Of a stretch of DNA of 64,000 nt, positions 55,959 through 64,000 are shown piece by piece (within the stretch, counting starts at the first letter, position 1; every line of letters begins with the position of its first letter). This DNA is from Tranquillimonas rosea. GTDB taxonomy: Bacteria; Pseudomonadota; Alphaproteobacteria; Rhodobacterales; Rhodobacteraceae. The notes below the pieces were generated by a model. It made no database searches and was not told the DNA's origin. It saw only the letters and a program-made list of their open reading frames with translations. The DNA is taken from positions 186,001-250,000 of the forward strand of contig NZ_FOGU01000004.1 in the NCBI RefSeq assembly GCF_900111315.1, read 5' to 3'. The position numbers were made by a program, and so were the translations under genes.

Positions 55959-57050
55959 TCACGGCACCGGCGTGAACGGCACGATGATGCGCACGCCGGG
56001 GTCGCCATTCTCGACCCTGTGCGGCCCGCCCAGCTGATCGGCGGAGGCCGAGATCACCTGCATCCCCAGCCCGCCCGTCGCGCTCTTGGTGCCGTTGTCG
56101 GACAGGCCGATACCGTCATCCTCGCACACCAGGACCATGCCGTCGCCATCGGGCCGGGCGGTGATCGTCACCCGGCCGGCGCGCCCGTCCGGAAACCCGT
56201 GGCGAAAGGCGTTGGCCGCACATTCGTTCACGATGACGCCTATCGCGCTGGCTTGGCTCGATGTGACGAACATGCGGGGAACGTCGAGCGAGATGGACAC
56301 GTTCTCGGGCCGGAAGCCGGACAGGAACCGCGCAACGTTGCCGGCGAACTCCGACAGGTCGATCCGGTCGCCGGCATCCGTGCGATAGAGCTGTTCATGC
56401 AGTGCGGTGATGACCTCGATACGACCGCGGACCTGCGCCAGCGCGGCGCGGGTCTCTTCCGACTCCGCCCGGCGCCCCTGGATGCGGGTCAGCGCCACGA
56501 CGGATTGCAGCGAGTTCTTCACCCGGTGATCGACCTCCTGCCGCAGCACCTTCTCGCGCTCGAGCCGCAGGCGCAGCTCCATCTGCTGCATCCCCAGCTG
56601 GGCGAGCGCGCGCAGGGTCCGCAATTGCAGGTCGGTCAGCCGGCGGGGCCGCGTGTCGAGCACGCAGAGCGAGCCGAGCGGCAGGCCGTTCGGCGCGACC
56701 AGCGGCGCACCGGCATAGAACCGCACCGGGCTGCCGTCGATCGTCAGCGGATTGTCGGCGGTGCGCGCATCCTGCCGGGTATCGGGGATCTCGACGACGC
56801 CGTCCTCGAGGATGGCATGCGAGCAGAAGGCATGGTCGCGCGGCACCTCGGGCACGCTCATGCCCGTCTCGGCCTTGAACCAGCCCCGGTCGCTGTCGAT
56901 CAGGTTCACGATGGCAACGGGCGTCTCGCAAATCGCGGCGGCGAGATCGACGATCTCGTCGAACTCGGGATCGCGCGCCGAGTCCAGCACGCCGTAGGCC
57001 GTCAGCGTGGCGAGGCGATCTTCTTCCTGAGGGTGCTTCTGCGGTTTCAT
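55959..57050 (-). CDS. GAF-domain histidine kinase (HisKA_2/HWE type)
   Basis: A 363-residue soluble sensor kinase. A GAF domain (residues about 8-155; GYVSVPEVPRDHAFCSHAIL-like, GAPLVAPNGLPLGSLCVLD) precedes the phosphoacceptor motif EVDHRVKNSLQSVVALT and an ATPase domain with the N-box NECAANAFRHGF and G-box GGLGMQVI. DHRVKNSLQ places it in the HisKA_2/HWE group common in Rhizobiales and Rhodobacterales, often linked to light, blue-light or stress signalling. No response regulator is adjacent; output partner unknown. Confidence 0.87.
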   Translation of the reverse strand: MKPQKHPQEEDRLATLTAYGVLDSARDPEFDEIVDLAAAICETPVAIVNLIDSDRGWFKAETGMSVPEVPRDHAFCSHAILEDGVVEIPDTRQDARTADNPLTIDGSPVRFYAGAPLVAPNGLPLGSLCVLDTRPRRLTDLQLRTLRALAQLGMQQMELRLRLEREKVLRQEVDHRVKNSLQSVVALTRIQGRRAESEETRAALAQVRGRIEVITALHEQLYRTDAGDRIDLSEFAGNVARFLSGFRPENVSISLDVPRMFVTSSQASAIGVIVNECAANAFRHGFPDGRAGRVTITARPDGDGMVLVCEDDGIGLSDNGTKSATGGLGMQVISASADQLGGPHRVENGDPGVRIIVPFTPVP

Positions 57051-57137
57051 CGGTCCCCGTCGTCGTCCTTCGGCCCCGGCGGCACGCTAGCCAAGCGGTG
57101 TGCCGGAAACAACTTTCATCATCGTGCGTCCCTGCCG

Positions 57138-58836
<1,699 letters not shown>

Positions 58837-58885
58837 CTCATCCTCCAGTGGAACATGGCCGGGCACCGTGCCCGGATGCCGGCGA

Positions 58886-58910
58886 AACCACCCGGCACCG
58901 AACGCGTTCC
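58886..58910 (-). promoter_or_regulatory. EcfG-like stress promoter for the DUF892 gene
   Basis: GGAAC and GGTT with 16 bases between (consensus GGAAC-N16/17-CGTT, one mismatch in the -10). It ends about 50 bases before the start of the DUF892 gene, a common target of the general stress response. A small hairpin CCGGGCA/TGCCCGG follows at 58859-58875. Confidence 0.4.
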
Positions 58911-59016
58911 CGCCCTTGTGCGCCAACGTGCAACGAAGTGACCGAAACCTTAAGCGCTTTGCACCGGGACGCGTTCTGTGCAAACCATCGCGCTCAAATC
59001 CGGACGGAGAGATGAC

Positions 59017-60423
59017 ATGGCTGACGAGTTTCGACTCGGCTGGGAGGAATGGGTCGGATTGCCGAAACTCGGCCTGCCGGCGCTGAAGGCAAAGGTCGAT
59101 ACCGGGGCCCGGACCTCGGCGCTGCACGCCTACGAGATCGAGCCGTTCGGCCCGGCCAACCGGCCCCGCGTGCGGTTCCTGGTGCACCCGATCCCGAACC
59201 GCGGCGACCTGGCGATCCCCTGTTCGGCCCCGATCACGGACCGGCGCGAGGTGACCTCGTCGAACGGCGACACCGAGCTGCGCTATGTCATCGAAAGCGA
59301 GTTGAAGGTCGGCGAGCGCCGCTGGCCGGTGGAGTTGACGCTCACCGACCGCGGGCAGATGGCCTATCGCATGCTGCTGGGCCGGCAGGCGTTCCCCGAG
59401 GACATGGTGATCGCGCCGGGCGAAAGCTTCTGCCAGCCGGAACTCAGCTATGACGTCTATCACTCCGCCCGCGTGCGCGAGGTTGCGCCCGAGCGCGCGT
59501 TGCGGATCGCCGTCCTCAGCCGCGAGCCCCACAGCTATTCGACCCGCCGGCTGGTGCAGGAGGGCGAGAAGCGCGGTCACACGATCGAGGTGATCGACAC
59601 CACGCGCTGCTACATGACGATCAACTCGCTGGCGCCCGAGGTACACTACGACGGCCAGCGCCTGCCCCGCTACGACGCCGTGGTGCCGCGCATCGGCGCG
59701 TCGATCACGCCCTACGGCACGGCGGTGATCCGGCAGTTCGAGACGATCGGCACCCACTGCGTCAACGGCTCCGAAGGGATCGCGGCCAGTCGCGACAAGC
59801 TCTATGCCCACCAGATCCTCGCCCGTCACCGCATCGGCATGCCGACCACCGCCTTCGCCGCCTCGCCCAAGGACACCGACAACCTGATCGGTCTGGTCGG
59901 GACGGCGCCGCTGATCGTGAAGCTCCTGGAGTCCACCCAGGGCAAGGGCGTGGTCATGGCCGAGACGAAAAAGGCCGCGCAATCGGTGATCGACGCCTTC
60001 CGCGGACTGCGCGCGAACTTCCTGGTGCAGGATTTCGTCAAGGAGGCCGCGGGCGAGGACATCCGCTGTCTCGTCATGGGCGGCCGCGTCGTCGCGTCGA
60101 TGAAGCGTTCAGCCCCGGCGGGCGAGTTCCGGTCGAACCTGCATCGCGGCGGCTCGGCGGTGGCGGTACGGATCACCAAGGACGAGCGCGACACCGCGAT
60201 ACGCGCCGCCCGCGCCTTCAAGCTGGGCCTTGCGGGCGTCGACCTCCTGCGTGGCAGCGACGGCCCCAAGGTGCTGGAGGTGAACTCGTCGCCCGGCCTC
60301 GAGGGCATCGAGAAGGCCAGCGGCAAGAACGTCGCGGGGCTGCTCTATGACGGGATCGAGAAGCGCGCGCGCCCGGCCCCCGTGCGCCGTCGCGGACGCT
60401 CGGCCGGCAGCGCGACGAAATAG
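59017..60423 (+). CDS. rimK: RimB-RimK fusion: retropepsin-like protease plus S6 glutamate ligase
   Basis: A 468-residue two-domain protein. Residues about 8-145 are the ATP-dependent zinc protease/RimB family (PF05618): EEWVGLPKLGLPALKAKVDT, GARTSALHAYEIEPF, and RMLLGRQAF. Residues about 155-450 are RimK, an ATP-grasp ligase that adds glutamates to the C-terminus of ribosomal protein S6 (GSEGIAASRDKLYAHQIL, LKLLESTQGKGVVMA, DLLRGSDGPKVLEVNSSPG). The D-T-G triad of retropepsins appears as VDTGARTSA. In other bacteria RimB and RimK are separate genes. A basic tail ends the protein. Precedes the MscS gene. Confidence 0.88.
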   Translation: MADEFRLGWEEWVGLPKLGLPALKAKVDTGARTSALHAYEIEPFGPANRPRVRFLVHPIPNRGDLAIPCSAPITDRREVTSSNGDTELRYVIESELKVGERRWPVELTLTDRGQMAYRMLLGRQAFPEDMVIAPGESFCQPELSYDVYHSARVREVAPERALRIAVLSREPHSYSTRRLVQEGEKRGHTIEVIDTTRCYMTINSLAPEVHYDGQRLPRYDAVVPRIGASITPYGTAVIRQFETIGTHCVNGSEGIAASRDKLYAHQILARHRIGMPTTAFAASPKDTDNLIGLVGTAPLIVKLLESTQGKGVVMAETKKAAQSVIDAFRGLRANFLVQDFVKEAAGEDIRCLVMGGRVVASMKRSAPAGEFRSNLHRGGSAVAVRITKDERDTAIRAARAFKLGLAGVDLLRGSDGPKVLEVNSSPGLEGIEKASGKNVAGLLYDGIEKRARPAPVRRRGRSAGSATK

Positions 60424-60426
60424 TCG

Positions 60427-60451
60427 GGAACCCGGACCTCACGACGCCGTT
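60427..60451 (+). promoter_or_regulatory. EcfG-like stress promoter directly before mscS
   Basis: GGAAC-N16-CGTT, an exact match to the general-stress sigma factor EcfG consensus. The -10 ends only 11 bases before the mscS ATG, so a message started here would have almost no leader. Confidence 0.4.
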
Positions 60452-60461
60452 ACTAGGCGGT

Positions 60462-62102
60462 ATGCGACATCTCGCCGGCCTATTGATCGCTCTGTGCCTT
60501 CTTGCCGTCCCCGCCTCGGCGCAGGACGCGCCGGGGGCGTGGTTCGAGGTGGAGTCGTTCAATTCCGGCCTTCCCGAGTTGCCCTCGCGGATCGAGAGGC
60601 GCACGCCGCAGGGCGCGGTCGAGAGCTTTCTCGACCTGACGGACGCCGAAGCCTACGAGGAAGCGGCGCATCTTCTGGACCTGACCGGCCTGCCCGAGAA
60701 CGAGCAGGCCGAGAACGGCCCCGAGCTTGCCCGCCAGTTGCGCGACATCCTCGACCGCAAGGCCCTGATCTCGTGGCGGTCGCTGCTGGAGCGTCCGGAC
60801 GCGCTGAACGCCAACGCCGCCTCGTCCACCGCGATGGCGGGCGAGCCGCAGCGCAGCCTGTTGCTCGGCGTGCTGGACCTGGGAAACCGCGAGGCGGCGA
60901 TCCGGCTGAACCGGGTGAAGCCTTCGGACGGCGAGCCGGTCTGGGTGTTCTCGCAACGCACGGTCACGCGCATCCCCGTCCTTTACGCCCGCTACGGCCC
61001 CTCGGACCTGGAAGAGGCGCTGCCCGAGGTGCTGCGCGGGCCGGCCTTCTGGGGGCTGCACTGGTGGGAGGTAATCCTCACGCCGCTCGTGCTGGCCGTG
61101 GCGCTCGGCGCCGGATGGCTGACGCGCCGCTTCTTCGCCATGCTCGCGCGGCGGGCGCGCGGCCGCTGGTCGACGGTCGCTCTGCACGCGCTTCGGTGGC
61201 CGTCGGTGATCGCGGTGTCGATGCTGATCATCCGCCTCGTGATGCTGAACCTGTTCGTGGTGTCCAACCCCTTCGCCGTCATCATCCCGCCACTGACGGT
61301 GATCGGCTATATCATCGCGTTCCTGATCTTCGCGCTGCACGTCATCGACGCCATCCTAGAGCGGCTCGTCACCTTCGACTCCGAGGCGCTGGCAGACCCC
61401 GACAACAACCGGCTGCGATCCTTTGCCACGTCGGTCAGTGCCGCGCGCCGGATCATCATCGTGATCGGCCTTGCCGTGGGCGTGGGCGTCGTGCTGGCGG
61501 CGCTGGACATCTACCGGACCGTGGGCTTCTCGCTGCTGGCCTCGGCCGGTGCGCTGACGCTGGTGATCGGTTTCGCCGCGCGGCGGGTGCTGGGCAACAT
61601 CCTCGCCTCGCTCCAGATTGCGATGAACCGGTCGGCCCGGATCGGCGACCAGATCGTCTTCGACGGCGCGTGGTGCACGGTCGAGCGCATCCACTTCACC
61701 TATGTCCAGCTGAAGAAGTGGAACAGCAACCGCATCGTGGTGCCCGTCGAACGCTTCGTGACCGAGTTCTTCGTCAACTGGTCGCTCGAGGACAACGCGA
61801 TGGTGGTGCCGATCGAGATCACGCTCGCCAACACCGCCGACATCCCCCGCATGCGCGAGCGGTTCGCCGAGCTTGCCGGCCGCTTCGACGAGGTGGAACC
61901 CTCGGACAAGATCAAGACGCTCGTCATCTCTCAGGACGCGTTCGGCCAGCTCGTGCGCTTTCAGTTCCCGGCGCCGGACCCGAACTCGGCCTGGTTCCTC
62001 GGCTGTCAGCTTCGCGAAGAGATCGTCGCCTCGGCGCGGGAGTTCGAGCTGCACGCCCCCCTGCCCTACCTGCCCCAAAGCCGCATGGACGAACTGGCCT
62101 AG
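60462..62102 (+). CDS. MscS-family mechanosensitive channel
   Basis: A 546-residue inner-membrane channel with a signal peptide (MRHLAGLLIALCLLAVPASA), a ~200-residue periplasmic region, four or five helices (WEVILTPLVLAVALGAGWL; SVIAVSMLIIRLVML; FAVIIPPLTVIGYIIAFLIF; RIIIVIGLAVGVGVVLAAL) and the pore/beta domain (LVIGFAARRVLGNILASLQI, QLKKWNSNRIVVPVERF). A small-conductance osmotic safety valve. The 38-base gap to rimK holds an EcfG-type promoter. Confidence 0.92.
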   Translation: MRHLAGLLIALCLLAVPASAQDAPGAWFEVESFNSGLPELPSRIERRTPQGAVESFLDLTDAEAYEEAAHLLDLTGLPENEQAENGPELARQLRDILDRKALISWRSLLERPDALNANAASSTAMAGEPQRSLLLGVLDLGNREAAIRLNRVKPSDGEPVWVFSQRTVTRIPVLYARYGPSDLEEALPEVLRGPAFWGLHWWEVILTPLVLAVALGAGWLTRRFFAMLARRARGRWSTVALHALRWPSVIAVSMLIIRLVMLNLFVVSNPFAVIIPPLTVIGYIIAFLIFALHVIDAILERLVTFDSEALADPDNNRLRSFATSVSAARRIIIVIGLAVGVGVVLAALDIYRTVGFSLLASAGALTLVIGFAARRVLGNILASLQIAMNRSARIGDQIVFDGAWCTVERIHFTYVQLKKWNSNRIVVPVERFVTEFFVNWSLEDNAMVVPIEITLANTADIPRMRERFAELAGRFDEVEPSDKIKTLVISQDAFGQLVRFQFPAPDPNSAWFLGCQLREEIVASAREFELHAPLPYLPQSRMDELA

Positions 62103-62174
62103 CGCGACGGCGGCACTGGACGCGTCCGCGCGCAATCCTTATGTATCAGGTCGGAAATGAAGGATGGATCCGCG

Positions 62175-62537
62175 ATGACCGACACCACCGAACAGCTCGA
62201 GGGCGCGCCGCTGATCAAACCGTCGAGCACCGAGCATCCGCTCTACGACAACGTGGTCGAGGCCTGCCGCTCGGTCTACGACCCCGAGATCCCAGTGAAC
62301 ATCTACGATCTCGGGCTGGTCTACACGATCGATATCGACAGCGAGAACGCGGTGCAGGTCATCATGACGCTGACGGCACCCGGCTGCCCCGTCGCCGGCG
62401 AGATGCCGGGCTGGGTCGCCGACGCGATCGAGCCGCTGCCGGGCGTGAAGACCGTCGACGTCGAGATCACGTGGGATCCGCCGTGGGGCATGGACATGAT
62501 GACCGACGAGGCGCGGCTCGAGCTCGGCTTCATGTAA
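62175..62537 (+). CDS. sufT: Iron-sulfur assembly factor SufT (DUF59/MIP18)
   Basis: A small factor that helps mature Fe-S proteins. The 120-residue protein has the DUF59 core: VYDPEIPVNIYDLGLVYTI and TLTAPGCPVAGEMPGWVADA with the conserved cysteine. An ATG 18 bases upstream (MKDGSA) is an alternative start; the second ATG is chosen because MTDTTEQLEG is the usual N-terminus. The gene follows mscS by 72 bases on the same strand. Confidence 0.92.
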   Translation: MTDTTEQLEGAPLIKPSSTEHPLYDNVVEACRSVYDPEIPVNIYDLGLVYTIDIDSENAVQVIMTLTAPGCPVAGEMPGWVADAIEPLPGVKTVDVEITWDPPWGMDMMTDEARLELGFM

Positions 62538-62683
62538 ACGGCGCTGTCGTGCGACCTTCATCCGCAAGACGCATGGCCGTCATGATGACCCGCTAGACAC
62601 CTGCACGCGGAGACGGCGCGCATCGCGCGGTCCGCGCGATTTGGATAGCGGTTGATATTCACGATACCTTGTGACCCAGTTTC

Positions 62684-62711
62684 GGGGACGGCGCCGCGCC
62701 GTCCCCTTTTT
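62684..62711 (+). terminator. Intrinsic terminator between sufT and maa
   Basis: Ten-base perfect stem GGGGACGGCG/CGCCGTCCCC followed by TTTTTGG. It lies 146 bases after the sufT stop and only 27 bases before the acetyltransferase start. Confidence 0.85.
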
Positions 62712-62738
62712 GGTTTCGACCACACTTCGGAGCGCGGG

Positions 62739-63290
62739 ATGACCGAACTCGAAAAGATGCTGTCGGGTGCGCTCTATCGTCCCGGCGACCCCGAGCTGGC
62801 CGCGATGCGGGCCCGCGCGCAAGATCTCATGCGCCGCTACAACAGCACGATCGTCGGCGAGGCAGAGGCCCGCGATCCGATCCTGGCAGAGCTCTTCGGC
62901 GCCCTGGGCCCCGGCAGCGCCGTCCGGGCGCCGGTCTATGTCGATTACGGCTGCCATATCGAAATCGGCGCCGACTGCTTCTTCAACTTCGGCTGCGTGA
63001 TGCTGGATGTCTGCCCGATCCGCATCGGGGACAACGTTCAGGTCGGCCCGAACGTCCAGCTTCTCGCCGCCGACCACCCCCGCGATGCCGAAAGCCGCGA
63101 CGCGGGGCTGGAGAACGGGCGGCCGGTGACCATCGGCCGCAATGTCTGGATCGGCGCCGCCGCGCTGATCCTGCCGGGCGTGACCGTGGGCGACGACGCG
63201 ATCGTCGGCGCAGGGGCGGTCGTCACCCACGACGTGCCCGCCGGCGCGCGCGTCGCCGGCAACCCCGCCCGCGTGCTGCCCGCACGCTGA
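62739..63290 (+). CDS. maa: Maltose/sugar O-acetyltransferase (hexapeptide type)
   Basis: A left-handed beta-helix acetyltransferase of 183 residues. The N-terminal helical part (MTELEKMLSGALYRPGDPEL) and the hexapeptide repeats (IGDNVQVGPNVQLLAADHP, IGRNVWIGAAALILPGVTVG, with catalytic His in AADHP) match maltose/galactoside acetyltransferases. CGGAG upstream supports the ATG, which lies just after a strong terminator, so it needs a promoter inside that gap or readthrough. Sugar acceptor unknown. Confidence 0.9.
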   Translation: MTELEKMLSGALYRPGDPELAAMRARAQDLMRRYNSTIVGEAEARDPILAELFGALGPGSAVRAPVYVDYGCHIEIGADCFFNFGCVMLDVCPIRIGDNVQVGPNVQLLAADHPRDAESRDAGLENGRPVTIGRNVWIGAAALILPGVTVGDDAIVGAGAVVTHDVPAGARVAGNPARVLPAR

Positions 63291-63354
63291 GGCGCTTGCC
63301 TTGCGGCGGCCGCACCTGCGACACTCGCGGCGAGGCAAAGAAGGACGGCAGGCG

Positions 63355-64000
63355 ATGGAACGGGCGGTTCTCACCGGGGATTTCGTGCGCTCGCGGCAGG
63401 CGGGCCCGGACGTGCTCGCGCGCGGGTTCGAAACACTGTCCGCCGCCGCCGAGACCCTGTCGGCGTGGCATGGCGCCCCGCTGCGACCGACGCGGTTCCG
63501 GGGCGACGGCTGGCAGGTCTACCTCGCACGGCCGGACCTGTCCCTGCGCAGCGCGCTCTTCGTGCTGGCCAGCCTCCGGGCGGCCGAGCTGGACATCGAC
63601 CTGCGGCTGGCCGTCGGCATCGGCGCGGTCGAGAGGTTGGGCGACGAGACCCTGTCGGACGCCGACGGCCCCGCCTTCCACGCCGCGGGCGCAGCGCTGG
63701 ACGCGATGGGCCGCGGGCGACGCTTGGCGCTGGCGGCACCCGGTCATGGCCCGCTGCTGGAGGCCGTCACCGTCCTGCTCGACGCCATTGCCCAAGGATG
63801 GACCGCCGCGCAGGGCGAGGCGCTGACCCGGTCGCTGAGGCCCGTGGCACCGACACAGGCCGCCATCGCCGACGATCTCGGCATCCGCCAGCAGAGCGTG
63901 GCCGACAGGCTGGACGCCGCGGCGTTCTGGGCGGTGGCCGAGGCGCTGGAGCAGGTCGAGGGCGCTTGGCAGCCCTGCAACCATCAGGTCCCTAGACCTG
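63355..64000 (+). CDS. SatD-like protein with C-terminal helix-turn-helix (cut by window edge)
   Basis: At least 215 residues, open at the right edge. The start MERAVLTGDFVRSR, then FRGDGWQVYLARP, RLAVGIGAVE and DADGPAFHAAGAALDAM fit the SatD family, whose fold resembles class III nucleotidyl cyclases (TGD and GDG loops). The visible C-terminal part APTQAAIADDLGIRQQSVADRL is a helix-turn-helix. Such genes are often beside a DUF3307 membrane protein in other genomes, which would lie beyond the edge. Function unknown. Confidence 0.72.
   Translation, partial: MERAVLTGDFVRSRQAGPDVLARGFETLSAAAETLSAWHGAPLRPTRFRGDGWQVYLARPDLSLRSALFVLASLRAAELDIDLRLAVGIGAVERLGDETLSDADGPAFHAAGAALDAMGRGRRLALAAPGHGPLLEAVTVLLDAIAQGWTAAQGEALTRSLRPVAPTQAAIADDLGIRQQSVADRLDAAAFWAVAEALEQVEGAWQPCNHQVPRP

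Overview
The window looks like a stretch of chromosome from a GC-rich alphaproteobacterium, most likely a marine Rhodobacterales (Roseobacter-group) species. The reasons are the very high GC at third codon positions, the family-typical gene blocks (yceD-rpmF-plsX-fabH-ihfA-merR; argS-SPOR-nagZ-scpA-scpB; queA-AsmA-like/bcp/DUF455/M23-bactofilin), the long alphaproteobacterial form of dCTP deaminase, and an alphaproteobacterial LexA box (GTTC-N7-GTTC). I cannot name a species. Coding density is high and no gap between genes exceeds about 210 bases. I see no rRNA, insertion sequence, prophage, CRISPR array or origin; two tRNA genes are present (Pro-GGG and Val-CAC).

Left to right: 1-4.4 kb is a cobalamin segment (cbiD cut by the edge, cobA, cobB and an overlapping MFS transporter). 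4.4-9.4 kb is a minus-strand run: SpoIIAA-like protein, an NDUFAF6/squalene-synthase-like protein overlapping a methyltransferase, citramalate synthase and cysS. 9.6-14.6 kb holds a beta-barrel protein, the ABC-F ATPase Uup, a macro-domain protein, an OlsB-like acyltransferase, msrB and a BamE-like lipoprotein. 14.6-19 kb is the yceD-rpmF-plsX-fabH-ihfA-merR block for lipid synthesis and nucleoid function, followed by tRNA-Pro and dCTP deaminase. 20.4-26.7 kb holds an SH3/glycine-zipper protein and the scpB-scpA-nagZ-SPOR-argS run for chromosome condensation and cell-wall recycling. 26.7-31.6 kb contains small conserved genes, purB, a chitin-binding-like mini-protein, a lone fliG and dgt.

The segment most worth attention is 31.7-33.2 kb: three tightly overlapping genes with no function I recognise. 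Two encode exported proteins that share one 38-residue module with four cysteines, and the third encodes a three-helix membrane protein with two cysteines in its predicted periplasmic loop. After it come erpA, small proteins, xth, a second pair of related exported small proteins, and uvrA with an SOS box. 39-48 kb has two MFS transporters, a DUF6152/membrane-protein pair, DUF924, queA, a 1,094-residue AsmA-like protein and bcp. 48-53 kb carries a ferritin-like DUF455 protein, an M23 peptidase overlapping a bactofilin, an HU-like protein with a degenerate arm in front of tRNA-Val, an exported MTA/SAH nucleosidase and a DUF486 protein. 53-64 kb holds lon with a heat-shock-type promoter, a GAF histidine kinase, tgt, a DUF892 ferritin-like protein, a RimB-RimK fusion, a MscS channel, sufT, a sugar acetyltransferase and a SatD-like gene cut by the right edge.

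Regulatory signals read directly from sequence include the LexA box at uvrA, a sigma-32-type promoter at lon, two EcfG-like stress promoters (mscS and the DUF892 gene), promoters at rpmF and both tRNAs, and seven hairpin terminators.
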